Shown piece after piece: positions 34,919-44,258 of a stretch of 64,000 nt of DNA (the stretch's first letter is position 1; every line of letters starts with the position of its first letter). Origin of the DNA: OCS116 sp051531935. GTDB lineage: Bacteria; Pseudomonadota; Alphaproteobacteria; Rhizobiales; OSC116. Made by a program: the position numbers and the translations under genes. The stretch covers positions 37,930-101,929 of the forward strand of contig JAOPTR010000009.1 in assembly GCA_051531935.1 (NCBI GenBank), read 5' to 3'. The notes beneath the pieces were generated by a model that worked only from the letters and a program-made list of their open reading frames with translations, did not search any database and had not been told where the DNA came from.

Positions 34919-37663
34919 TCATTCAATCATACCTCTAGTTGAACGATTGATGATCATCAATCGTTCAAGGTCTAATTGGTAGCAATAGATTGTTTTTCCA
35001 TCGACCTTCTTTTTACCACTGTTTTGAAATCTAAGTCCGATATAACCAAATAACCTTTTCAGTTCTGATACAGGTTTGTCATCAATATCTTTTCTTAAAT
35101 CCTTTCCAAAAAGCCGTTTAAACGTTGCCTCACCATCTTTCATGAATTTTACAAAATCACCTAGCTCATTTGAAGTAAGAACTAGCTCCTCTTGCAACTC
35201 GCCATTACGAATCAAACCTGTAAAAGAAAGTGCCCAACCAATAAATATTGATTGTTTGTGACGTTTTGACGTGTCTTTTTGAGTTTTAAGTGCTTCTAAA
35301 TCTGGCGTTGAGTCATAATCGACATTCGTAAAAATCTGATATGATAAGATCTTTGGTCTGAATTTGCCTTCATTATCAAGCTTTATTATGTCATATGACA
35401 ATGGCACGTTATAAATTCTTTCAATTTTCGTACGATTATATGATATTAGCATGTCGTCTTCAATTGTACCGCCTCGTTCAAGGATGGAGGCTGCAATTTC
35501 AAATTTGTCAAAATTTAAACTAGCCGCATCCATATGTTTGTCAGCATAATCTTTTTCATAAATACTCTTGCCATCTTTATATTTTAAAGCGCCTTGTTCT
35601 GCTGCTAAAGCATCCTTTCTAATACTTACGATTTTAAACCCTTGGCTCTCCTTGTAATTTATGAAGTTGCTTTTCAACTTGTTCATTGAAGCGTGTCTAA
35701 TTGAGACAATATCTGTAGCAAGATCTAGAATATCACATTCTTTCAATATTGGATTACCTCCATCATATCCCGTTATCAAATTGTCTAGAAGCTCATTGTA
35801 CTTCAAATCCTCCCTTATTTTTTTGCTATCTAGCGTCTTACTTTCAATTTGAGGTGATATAAAAACGCTAACATTTTTAGGGTGGCGAACACGTGATAAT
35901 TGTTGATCCCCATCAAAATGAGTAGTGACGCCACATACAAATATTCCAAAAACATGATCAAAAACCTGATTATGGTTAGGGTAAGAAATATCAATTCCTG
36001 CTGCAATGGTAGGTGTTGTCAAAATAATTTGATAGTCTAATGCATTTTTTGAAAAATCAGAAACAAACTCCTTAATACTTTTTACTTTTGAATTTTCGCC
36101 AGTGATTTTAATGCACCTCCTTGGACATTCTTTGTTTAAATAAGCATATAAGTTATCAATTTCTGACCTAGAGTTAGATGTAATAAATAGCTTCTTTCCT
36201 TCTTTTGATGCCAAATGAATATCTTCAATAATATGATTTTTAGATTGATATATATTGACGCTTTTGTCATTTGATACATATGAATTGGTGACCAATGTAG
36301 ATTGGGCAGCTTCATTCTTACAGCGTTCAATGAAGTTGATTGTTAAAGGGCTTAAATCAGCATCCAGCACAATGACAAATTTGGCTCTTGAGATGAGATT
36401 TTTAAGAAGATGAAAAACCGAGTTTTGTTTGCCATTCATTGTACTAGACATGAAATGTGATAAAACCTGTTCAACTTCATCTATAATTAAATAATAGTAG
36501 GCTTTACTACTAGTAACTCTCCATAAACTGTCTAGGCATACGCCAAGCCGTTCAATTGAAAAATCCTTATCCTTGTAACTATCAATGTCAAGACGTAAAG
36601 CCACATGCTCTACTAATGACACCCTGTTTCCAATCATTAAGCACGACCTTGATTTATCATTTGTAAGCCCTTCAAGAAGTCTCGTTTTACCCGATCCTTT
36701 GGGACTTTTAATGTATGTCACCCCCTCCTTGATAGTCAGGTTCTCCAAATATTTTTGGCTTATTTCTATTTTTTTGATTTCTGCGTTCTTGGCTTTTTCG
36801 CTTAAAAGAGATTTATTAAATTCATCAAAATCAAAACTATTGTAATCAAATACGTTAAAATCAGGGGCGTTGCTTGGTTTTTCGAACCAATAGGTTTTAT
36901 TGCAAGTCGAGCAATAAACACCTTTGTTGGAAGTTTTCTTGCTGGCTATTACAACGGCACTTGGATTCTTATCATCATGTTTTGGGCAATAAATTGAGGT
37001 TTTCTCATCCAACTGACTGAGTGAAGCTTTATTACCTTTGGCCGTAATTACCTTTATATCTTTGAAGTTAAGATCCTTGCTTATGGTTGGAACCTGAACC
37101 AGTTTCGTCATCTTTTTTATTGAATTCGCTTCATTCAAAAGTTTTTGGTACATTGCTGAATCTATACCTTTATTGAAGATTTCAATCTTATTATTCTTAT
37201 TATTTCCAAAAAACATCCTTGCTGAATCTGCAGTAACTGGGTCTGTGTCAAGTTTATCAATTAGTAGTCTGGTAATTGCCTCATAATCTTCCGCATTAAA
37301 AATTGGTACTTCCAACAGAAAAATAGCACGGAAGCGATGAGCCCTATCAGTATGGCTGGCGGTTGTATGAATTAATGTAGCATGAGCGATTATGAAGGGA
37401 TGATCTTTGAATTTTTCAAGGGTGTGATCTTTATCAATATCCAACGAAATAATCTGAGAACTAATAAAATTAGCAGAACATCTTTTCCCATTTAAAACGG
37501 GACAATACGCATACCCAGAGTTTATATTATTTGAAAGTTCCACTATGTTTAGGGTCTTCTTTTCAAAGCCGTTCACATAATTAGATTTATTGCCTAATTC
37601 ATTTTTATTTATCATGTTGTTGTTTATCGAAACTTCAAATTTCTTAGTTTTCCAATTAATCAT
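34919..37663 (-). CDS. Primase/helicase-like replication protein
   Basis: 914 aa. N-terminal region about 1-190 has primase-like features (SLDIDKDHT, RAHRFRAIFLLE, SARMFFGNN). A cysteine/histidine segment follows at about 225-255 (IYCPKHDDKNPS, then GVYCSTCNKTYWF). A superfamily-2-type helicase has Walker A SPKGSGKTRLLEGL near 322, Walker B LIIDEVEQVL near 392, motif III-like VIVLDADLSP, and motif VI QQLSRVRHP near 593. The arrangement resembles CyRepA1-type plasmid replication proteins and origin-binding helicases. It probably replicates the excised circular element. The start codon follows a short AT-rich leader. Confidence 0.75.
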   Translation of the reverse strand: MINWKTKKFEVSINNNMINKNELGNKSNYVNGFEKKTLNIVELSNNINSGYAYCPVLNGKRCSANFISSQIISLDIDKDHTLEKFKDHPFIIAHATLIHTTASHTDRAHRFRAIFLLEVPIFNAEDYEAITRLLIDKLDTDPVTADSARMFFGNNKNNKIEIFNKGIDSAMYQKLLNEANSIKKMTKLVQVPTISKDLNFKDIKVITAKGNKASLSQLDEKTSIYCPKHDDKNPSAVVIASKKTSNKGVYCSTCNKTYWFEKPSNAPDFNVFDYNSFDFDEFNKSLLSEKAKNAEIKKIEISQKYLENLTIKEGVTYIKSPKGSGKTRLLEGLTNDKSRSCLMIGNRVSLVEHVALRLDIDSYKDKDFSIERLGVCLDSLWRVTSSKAYYYLIIDEVEQVLSHFMSSTMNGKQNSVFHLLKNLISRAKFVIVLDADLSPLTINFIERCKNEAAQSTLVTNSYVSNDKSVNIYQSKNHIIEDIHLASKEGKKLFITSNSRSEIDNLYAYLNKECPRRCIKITGENSKVKSIKEFVSDFSKNALDYQIILTTPTIAAGIDISYPNHNQVFDHVFGIFVCGVTTHFDGDQQLSRVRHPKNVSVFISPQIESKTLDSKKIREDLKYNELLDNLITGYDGGNPILKECDILDLATDIVSIRHASMNKLKSNFINYKESQGFKIVSIRKDALAAEQGALKYKDGKSIYEKDYADKHMDAASLNFDKFEIAASILERGGTIEDDMLISYNRTKIERIYNVPLSYDIIKLDNEGKFRPKILSYQIFTNVDYDSTPDLEALKTQKDTSKRHKQSIFIGWALSFTGLIRNGELQEELVLTSNELGDFVKFMKDGEATFKRLFGKDLRKDIDDKPVSELKRLFGYIGLRFQNSGKKKVDGKTIYCYQLDLERLMIINRSTRGMIE
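34939..34968. repeat. Perfect 30-bp palindrome in the replication gene
   Basis: The left arm is TTGAACGATTGATGA (34939-34953) and the right arm is its exact reverse complement (34954-34968), with no spacer. It lies within the last 15 or so codons of the replication gene. A dimer-binding site, an origin element or a transcript hairpin are all possible. Confidence 0.8.
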
Positions 37664-38048
37664 TTATATTATTCCTTAATATTTATTGTGCCCCTCTAAC
37701 CTTTTTGTTTAGGGCTATTTTTGACGCAGTTCTTCGCTCCGAAATAACCAAATTAAGTTTTCCAGATTATGTACATAGATTAAACGAAGAGCTGAACGCC
37801 TTATAACGAGCGAGTCTTAGCTCGGTGCGGCCGTGCAATGCGCGAAACAACGCCACTGCCAACCATCAGCGACCATTTTTATATTTTTGGCCATAGGAGT
37901 GACTTAGAAAGCCCTACTGTACCAGTGGCGCAAATTCACCATATTTAAGTAAGATTCGAGCATAATATGCTCCTTGTAGTATTTTTCATATACCCCGTTT
38001 TAATTGGGGCTTTATTTATCTAAATTAAAAACAGGCAAACATAAAAAA

Positions 38049-38079
38049 CATCGCCATCAAAATCAATTGATTGGCGATG
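38049..38079. repeat. Stem-loop with nested palindrome
   Basis: CATCGCC (38049-38055) pairs with GGCGATG (38073-38079). The loop holds the palindrome AATCAATTGATT. Confidence 0.6.
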
Positions 38080-38178
38080 ACACGTCCAAATAATATTGGA
38101 ATCAAAGCAGCCTGATATTTTTAATTAGTATAAGCAATCTCAATCAAAATAATAATGTTTATGATATTCAAGAGAATC

Positions 38179-38199
38179 AAAAGGCCACAACAGCCTTTT
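38179..38199 (-). terminator. Terminator after the large recombinase gene
   Basis: AAAAGGC-CACAACA-GCCTTTT, seven perfect pairs with a 7-nt loop, 150 bases past the recombinase stop. It has A/T runs on both sides and could act in both directions. Confidence 0.55.
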
Positions 38200-38347
38200 A
38201 CTACTTATAGTTTTAAAGTAGCATAATAACCGTTATTGTCAAGAAAATTCTAAATAATATCTTAAATTAGTTAAATATAACAGAATGTTAATGTCTTCAA
38301 AATAAATTGGAATTTAGCAACAACAAATCAGCCTCAAAGGTATTTTA

Positions 38348-40435
38348 CTAATTTTTATTGTTTCTATTTAAGTTTGTATTTGTAAGTTTAATAAGTTCTG
38401 TTGGCGAGGATAATGAGTTTTTACTCGCTAACTTGAGTTCCTCATATGTTGATGGCTTTTTCAATACACCGCTAAATGTTGATTTCTCAAGAAGTAACTC
38501 ATAGAGCGCAAGTTGACGAGAGGTCAAATCAAAAATAGAATCTTTGTTTTGGCTTGCCGTGGTTATTAGCCACCCAATATAATTTAAATCATCGGCCGCC
38601 TCGGCATAAGTTGGAATACAAGACATATCAAGAATGGGCTTCCCAGAATCTGATGGTTTGATAGATAAAGTTCGAACAGATTCAATTATGTTTTTGTAAT
38701 ATTCTTCAAGTGAGCGTTCATTAGGTTTATAACCTTGCGCACTTGTATTGAAGATTTGAAAAACGGTTCCATCTTCATCTCTGGTTTGACTGAATAAATA
38801 TTGGAGACGATTTTTGCGATCCATAACAACAACTTTTTCGCTGCCATCAATTAGAGTGAGCAGGAAGGTTGGGTTACCTTTCCATTGAGTGAAATATTCT
38901 TCCTCTAACACTTCTTTGTCTATATTTTGCTCGACATTGTGTAAACCATCGACAAAACAATCAATTCTTGTCACAACGCCTTTCAGACCATCAGCTAGTT
39001 TAATACGTGCGGCTAACATTTCATCCTTGGGAGTGTTTGATAATAGTTCAAATAATGCGGTAACACTTTGACTGTCTGATTGTTTCAATTTAAGAGCTGA
39101 TAATTCAGCAATGGCTTGTTTATTTTGTGCTTTCAAAGCTATGGCAGCTTCTTCATTAATTCCAATTCGTTTGGACAATACTGAAACATTAGATTCCGGA
39201 TCATAAAGAGCACTCTCTAGTTTTTTTAAAGTTATTTGATTTTTGTCGACTTCTTCCTCAATTTTGGCAAGCTTGTACTCAGATTTTGAAATTTCATCAT
39301 CTGATTTTCTATTTTTTAAGATTGCAGAAAAATCTATTTTATGAGCATAGGTAAGAAATGATTTCTCAAACATTGGTGCTGGCCAACTGCCCATTACGCA
39401 ATTTATGCCCTTTACTAAATTACTACACTTGAGATATTTCCCTCCTTTTGGCCCGTCACCTTTGTTAGTCAAATGCATCGAAGACTTACAATAACCACAT
39501 TTTATTAGCCCAGTAAATAAATTTGCCTTAGTATCACCAATTCGGCCTTTGCCAGAAACTTGTCTTTTTGTTCTACACGATTGGACAATTATAAAATCTG
39601 ACTCTGAAACTATTTTTGGAAAATACCCTTGGCTTGGACTCCCTTGAGCTAAACGTTTTCCATTCACTTTTTTGTATGCTTGAAATTCCCCAAAAACTGC
39701 TCTGTTTTTTAATATTTTAGTTATATAAGAAATAGACCAAGCTTTGGATTTTGAAATTGTGGGCGTACCACTAGCGTTTAATTGCTTAGTAATTTGATTT
39801 GAACCCTGACCGTTAATGGCAGAATCATATATTTGTTTTATCGTTTCAGCTTTCTCTTTATTCACAATAAAAGCCGTTCTATCAGTGTTCAAATCAAGCC
39901 ACGCAGGGCAAATTCGAGTCAACTTTAACTTTCCAACATTCTTCCGCTTTTCAGCCCATGAAGCCGACAAGCGAACACTTTTTGAGAATGACTCCTCGTA
40001 AGCCCTAGCCATTATTGTTATTGATACCATCAGTTGCATTGGCTCGACATCATCAGCAAAATATACTTGTTCGTCAATTAATGTAACAATATTCACACCC
40101 GCATTTAGGATGTCAATGAATCCACCTAGTGCAACCATAACTTTATCACGACTAAGGCGATCAAACGATTCTATCAATAGATAGCTGCCCTTTGACACTT
40201 TATTAAATTTTATTAATTCTAAGAGTTCCCCCAACGAACCCGTTTCAATATTCTTACTTCTGAAAGCTGAAATTCCCATGTCAGAATATATATTCTCGTC
40301 CGCAAGTAATAAACCATGTTTTTTTGCGAAATTGATCGACATTTCTGTTTGTCGTCTTAAACTATCACCAGAAATTTGTGACTTTGTTGACATTCGCAAG
40401 TATGAGTAAGCAGTTGAACCTGGTAAAATTTTCAT
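38348..40435 (-). CDS. Large serine recombinase (integrase)
   Basis: 695 aa. Resolvase catalytic domain about 1-150 with AYSYLRMSTKSQISGDSLRR (nucleophile Ser17) and SFDRLSRDKVMVALGG. A Recombinase domain follows from about 165, with a zinc beta-ribbon near 310-345 (CGYCKSSMHL, then KCSN and NC) and a long coiled coil near 370-470 as in phiC31-type integrases. Its start lies 48 bases from the right attachment core. This is the enzyme that integrated the element into comM. Confidence 0.96.
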   Translation of the reverse strand: MKILPGSTAYSYLRMSTKSQISGDSLRRQTEMSINFAKKHGLLLADENIYSDMGISAFRSKNIETGSLGELLELIKFNKVSKGSYLLIESFDRLSRDKVMVALGGFIDILNAGVNIVTLIDEQVYFADDVEPMQLMVSITIMARAYEESFSKSVRLSASWAEKRKNVGKLKLTRICPAWLDLNTDRTAFIVNKEKAETIKQIYDSAINGQGSNQITKQLNASGTPTISKSKAWSISYITKILKNRAVFGEFQAYKKVNGKRLAQGSPSQGYFPKIVSESDFIIVQSCRTKRQVSGKGRIGDTKANLFTGLIKCGYCKSSMHLTNKGDGPKGGKYLKCSNLVKGINCVMGSWPAPMFEKSFLTYAHKIDFSAILKNRKSDDEISKSEYKLAKIEEEVDKNQITLKKLESALYDPESNVSVLSKRIGINEEAAIALKAQNKQAIAELSALKLKQSDSQSVTALFELLSNTPKDEMLAARIKLADGLKGVVTRIDCFVDGLHNVEQNIDKEVLEEEYFTQWKGNPTFLLTLIDGSEKVVVMDRKNRLQYLFSQTRDEDGTVFQIFNTSAQGYKPNERSLEEYYKNIIESVRTLSIKPSDSGKPILDMSCIPTYAEAADDLNYIGWLITTASQNKDSIFDLTSRQLALYELLLEKSTFSGVLKKPSTYEELKLASKNSLSSPTELIKLTNTNLNRNNKN

Positions 40436-40483
40436 ATTGCTACAATAACTTTTTATCAGGCTTATGCAAGTTTAAATAGGTAC

Positions 40484-40491
40484 AACATGCT
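40484..40491 (+). repeat. Right attachment core
   Basis: AACATGCT preceded by element sequence (AAATAGGTAC) and followed by host comM (TATGGTTGGCCC). Together with the left copy it marks the recombination core. Confidence 0.85.
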
Positions 40492-41380
40492 TATGGTTGG
40501 CCCTCCTGGGGCGGGTAAATCTATGCTAGCCGCACGGCTCAGCGGCATATTACCTGCGCTTCAAACTAAAGAAATGTTAGAAACGAGCATTGTGGCAAGT
40601 GTTGCAGGCAATTTACCTGATGGGCAATTGACCGATATACGCCCATTTCGTGCGCCTCATCATAGCGCCAGTATGGCGGCTTTAATTGGTGGGGGTAGTA
40701 AACCACAACCTGGAGAAATTTCTATGGCACATCGTGGTGTGTTATTTTTAGATGAGTTACCTGAATTTGCACCCCGTGTTTTAGACAGCCTGCGCCAACC
40801 TTTGGAAACTGGCGAGGTATTGGTTTCACGTGCTAACTATCATGTCAACTACCCTGCAAAATTTCAGCTTATTGCTGCCATGAACCCGTGTAAATGTGGC
40901 ATGGCGGGGCAAGTGGGGCATGTTTGCAAGCGTGGTGCAAAATGCGCTGATGATTATCAAGCTAGGCTTTCGGGCCCGCTGCTTGATCGTATCGACATTC
41001 ACATTCATGTACCATCGGTAAGCCCACAAGATTTGAGTTTACCTGCCGCCAAAGAAGGCAGTGCCGATGTCGCGAAGCGAGTTACCGCTGCGCGCGCCAT
41101 ACAAGCCGCTCGGTTTCAAAAACATGGCATCGACATTTTGACTAATAGTGAAATTTCTCCTCAATATATAGATGATATTATTGCTATAAATGATGATGCC
41201 AAAAACCTACTACTCAGAGCTTCAGATAAATTAAGATTAAGCGCCCGTGCTTATCACCGTGTTTTGCGCTTGGCTCGTACAATTGCTGATATTGAAAATA
41301 CTGAAATGATTACAAATACACACATTGCCGAGGCCTTAAATTACCGAGGTTTGGCAAGCAACACGGCTAAGGCCGCTTAA
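40484..41380 (+). pseudogene. comM: comM (yifB) 3' part, split by the island
   Basis: The native frame resumes at AAC 40484 and continues N-M-L-M-VGPPGAGKSMLAARL (Walker A), VLFLDELPEF (Walker B), FQLIAAMNPCKCG and the C-terminal Mg_chelatase_C helices. ATG 40487 or 40493 could start a truncated 295-297 aa ATPase, but no ribosome binding site precedes it, so it is probably not made. Confidence 0.93.
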
Positions 41381-41478
41381 GGTTTAGTTCAATTTCAATT
41401 GTCGAAAGTATTTAATAACTAATTTGATTTAAATTGTAAGTTATTCAGTTGCGATTTTTAAAATCATAAAGTTATATA

Positions 41479-44175
41479 ATGCAAAATAATTTTCTCAAAC
41501 ATGCCTCTAACAAAAGATTTGTATCTGCTGAGCAGCAGCGTGACATTCATTTGCCACAAAATTCAGCAAGTGATTATAAAAATTTCGATCAAATTCTGAT
41601 GGAACCAAGCGATTCTAGTGATTTTGAATATGACCGCACAGAAGATATTATTGAACAGCAGCAAATTCATAATTTCGATCAAGGGGTTGAAAGCACTGAT
41701 TCTGATTTCATTAATTTTATCACTTCCCGAAAATTTTTAGCGTTTAACCTCATTGTTTCAATCGTTATTTTTTGTTTTGCTATTTATATAAAATATTTTC
41801 TCGGTATATCATTCGACATTTTATTATTAACTGCCATCATCCATGCCATCGGGTTTATGGGAATAAATATTTATGGCCGTGAATTCGTCAATCGACAGCG
41901 CCGTATCGACCGTTTATCGACTCAAAAAATGGCCGAAATTGCGGTTGACCTTGAACAGAATGTAGATGAGCTCAGCGTCAAGAAGTGGGATTTAGAACAA
42001 AGCGAAAAACGTTATCGTGGTTTGGTGAACAGCCAAAGTGATGTGATTATACGCCAAAATATTCAAGGTAAATACACTTATGTAAATAGTGTATTTTGCG
42101 AAATTTTTGACATGCCGCGCAGTGAAGTATTGAACCGCCGTAAAATTATACCTGTGGTGGATGGTGATAAATCTTCAATTTTTCCTGAAGTGACACAGCC
42201 ACCATATAAAGTGCAGCGTGTGCAGCTTATCCAAACCCGTTTTGGCCTGAAATGGTATAGCTGGGAAGAACAAGCTATTTTTGATAAAAACAGGCGCATT
42301 ACCGAAATTCAGTCTATCGGGCGTGACATCACCGCTTCTAAAGCCGCAGAAAAAGAAATTGAAGTTGCGCGTGACCATGCGCAAGCCGCAAACCGTGCAA
42401 AATCTATGTTTTTGGCGACGATGAGCCATGAAATTAGAACGCCAATGAACGGTGTTTTGGGCATGGCAAACCTGTTAATGGATACCGATTTAACCGCAGA
42501 ACAACAGAATTATGCTGATGCCATAAAAACATCTGGTGAAAGCCTCTTATCGCTGATCAATGAAATTTTGGATTATTCAAAAATTGAAGCGGGTAAGTTG
42601 GCGCTATCTCCACATAAATTCGATGTCCATAAGCTCATTCAAAATGTGACTGAATTGCTTTCATCACGTACATTGGCCAAAAATATCGAAATTGCTTCAC
42701 GTATCGACCCTACTGTTCCCCAGTATTTGGTGGGTGATGAAAAACGCATTCGCCAAGTGTTAGTGAACCTATTGGGCAATGCCATCAAATTTACCGAATA
42801 TGGCGGCGTGTCCGTAGAGGTCGAAGCCAATAATGAAGATATCGACAATGCTGGCGATGTGATTTGTGACCTAAAATTTGTAATAAAAGACACTGGCATT
42901 GGCATCAGTCAAGAAAATCAAATTAAGATATTTGGCGAATTTGAGCAAGCCGATGGCACACATTCTAGAAAATTTGAAGGTACGGGTCTTGGCCTGTCGA
43001 TTTCTCAAAAAATCATCAAAATGATGGGCGGTACAATTGAAGTGGCGAGCATACTTGGCAAAGGCTCTTGCTTTACGTATAATTTGTTACTACGAACCAA
43101 CCAACAAGATGTTGTCATACAGGAAGACAACCAGTTAGAAGATCATCATTTTATCATTCTTTCTCAGCAAGCTATCGAAATCGGGCTTATTCAGCAACAA
43201 CTCGACCAAGCCAAGGCAACCACCAAAACAATCACCTCTCATGATAAAATGGTACCACATATTGATGAAGCCATCGAAATGGATGCTTCTCATGTGACCA
43301 TAATTGTCGATGCTGAAATGGTTGACGATGCGTATTTGAAGCAATTGGAAACCTGCGAAAAACACTGGCATGGCGCGCCATTACGCACAATTGTATTGCT
43401 GGCTCCCAAACAACGCCGCATGGTGCAAGAATTTAAAGAAAAATATGGATTTGATTTTTATCTCATCAAACCGATACGGCGCGAATCATTATTTAATATT
43501 ATATTATGTGCCCATTTGAAGATTTCAATCGCAGGTATTGCCGAACCGAATAGCAATAGACAACTTATATACAAACGCCTTAACCAACAGGCAAGCCTCG
43601 AATCTTATCGCGCATCTGGTCATAATGTTGAAACAAAAACCGAGAGCTTGGCCGATAGTTTGGCTTCCAAAGCTGCAAGTATGATGTTTCCATCTACCGA
43701 GATTGCACCTGAAAACAAGCTTTCAGGACCGTCTCAAAACACAGACGAAAACACTAATGAAAAACTTAAAAGCGCTGCTCCAACGGTTAACATTCTATTG
43801 GCAGAAGACAACCAAATTAATGTAATGTTGGCCAATGCATTGCTCACAAAGCTTGGTCTAACCTGCCATCACGCCGAAAATGGCAAGCGTGCGCTAGAGA
43901 TGGTGCAAGAAAAACCCGTGGGTTATTATCAGTTAATTTTAATGGATGTGCATATGCCCATTATGGATGGGCTTAAATCGACAATGGCCATACGTGCTAT
44001 GGACGATTTGGAAAAAGCGAAAATTCCAATTGTAGCATTAACCGCCAATGCCTTTGAAGAAGATCGGAAAATGTGTTTGTCGGCTGGCATGGATGATTAT
44101 TTGATGAAACCGCTAGACGAGAAAAAATTTAGAGAGATTATTGAAACATTTGTTGCGAAACAGGCGAATGAGTAA
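41479..44175 (+). CDS. Membrane hybrid histidine kinase
   Basis: 898 aa. The acidic N-terminus (about 1-80) is followed by two membrane helices (AFNLIVSIVIFCFAIYI and ISFDILLLTAIIHAIGFMG). Then come a coiled linker, a PAS domain (about 175-295, QSDVIIRQNIQGKYTYVNSV), HisKA with the phospho-acceptor in FLATMSHEIRTPMNG, HATPase_c with N, G1 and G2 boxes (GLGLSISQKIIKMMGG), and a degenerate receiver. A C-terminal receiver has the phospho-acceptor in LILMDVHMPIMDGLKST. The signal and output partner are not visible. It is unlike CckA or PdhS. Confidence 0.92.
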   Translation: MQNNFLKHASNKRFVSAEQQRDIHLPQNSASDYKNFDQILMEPSDSSDFEYDRTEDIIEQQQIHNFDQGVESTDSDFINFITSRKFLAFNLIVSIVIFCFAIYIKYFLGISFDILLLTAIIHAIGFMGINIYGREFVNRQRRIDRLSTQKMAEIAVDLEQNVDELSVKKWDLEQSEKRYRGLVNSQSDVIIRQNIQGKYTYVNSVFCEIFDMPRSEVLNRRKIIPVVDGDKSSIFPEVTQPPYKVQRVQLIQTRFGLKWYSWEEQAIFDKNRRITEIQSIGRDITASKAAEKEIEVARDHAQAANRAKSMFLATMSHEIRTPMNGVLGMANLLMDTDLTAEQQNYADAIKTSGESLLSLINEILDYSKIEAGKLALSPHKFDVHKLIQNVTELLSSRTLAKNIEIASRIDPTVPQYLVGDEKRIRQVLVNLLGNAIKFTEYGGVSVEVEANNEDIDNAGDVICDLKFVIKDTGIGISQENQIKIFGEFEQADGTHSRKFEGTGLGLSISQKIIKMMGGTIEVASILGKGSCFTYNLLLRTNQQDVVIQEDNQLEDHHFIILSQQAIEIGLIQQQLDQAKATTKTITSHDKMVPHIDEAIEMDASHVTIIVDAEMVDDAYLKQLETCEKHWHGAPLRTIVLLAPKQRRMVQEFKEKYGFDFYLIKPIRRESLFNIILCAHLKISIAGIAEPNSNRQLIYKRLNQQASLESYRASGHNVETKTESLADSLASKAASMMFPSTEIAPENKLSGPSQNTDENTNEKLKSAAPTVNILLAEDNQINVMLANALLTKLGLTCHHAENGKRALEMVQEKPVGYYQLILMDVHMPIMDGLKSTMAIRAMDDLEKAKIPIVALTANAFEEDRKMCLSAGMDDYLMKPLDEKKFREIIETFVAKQANE

Positions 44176-44258
44176 ACAATCTAGCGCTTTAGGTTTGCAT
44201 TTATAGTTTAAGTTTTATAATATTTAGACAACTTAAAAATTATGAGCAAACGCTACAA

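Larger units (their letters stand above)
37664..38347. other. 684-bp non-coding region, possible replication/transcription control
   Basis: No gene seen between the replication protein and the recombinase. From left to right it contains CGAGC/GCTCG (about 37810), a CCCC/GGGG hairpin followed by T-rich sequence (37993-38016), and the structured repeat at 38049-38079. The terminator-like hairpin at 38179-38199 follows, and then very AT-rich sequence. This is a reasonable place for the element's origin or for the replication-gene promoter. Confidence 0.45.
25220..40491. mobile_element. 15.3-kb integrative element inserted in comM
   Basis: Bounded by the 8-mer AACATGCT at both ends (25220-25227 and 40484-40491), the remnant of site-specific recombination. 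The large serine recombinase gene lies next to the right end. The interior is AT-richer, has more and longer non-coding stretches than its surroundings, and carries a replication protein, a restriction-modification pair, an unknown two-gene module, a resolvase, an IS relic and small genes. No conjugation genes (relaxase, type IV secretion, coupling protein) and no phage structural genes were seen, so transfer would need a helper. Confidence 0.92.

Noticed and set aside
25220..40491. Prophage interpretation of the island
   Set aside because: No capsid, portal, terminase, tail or lysis genes were seen; only integrase, replication and cargo genes are present.
40487..41380. Functional truncated ComM from the 3' piece
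   Set aside because: The frame starts with ATG at the junction, but the preceding element sequence has no Shine-Dalgarno, and the N-domain is missing, so it is treated as the inactive half of a split gene.
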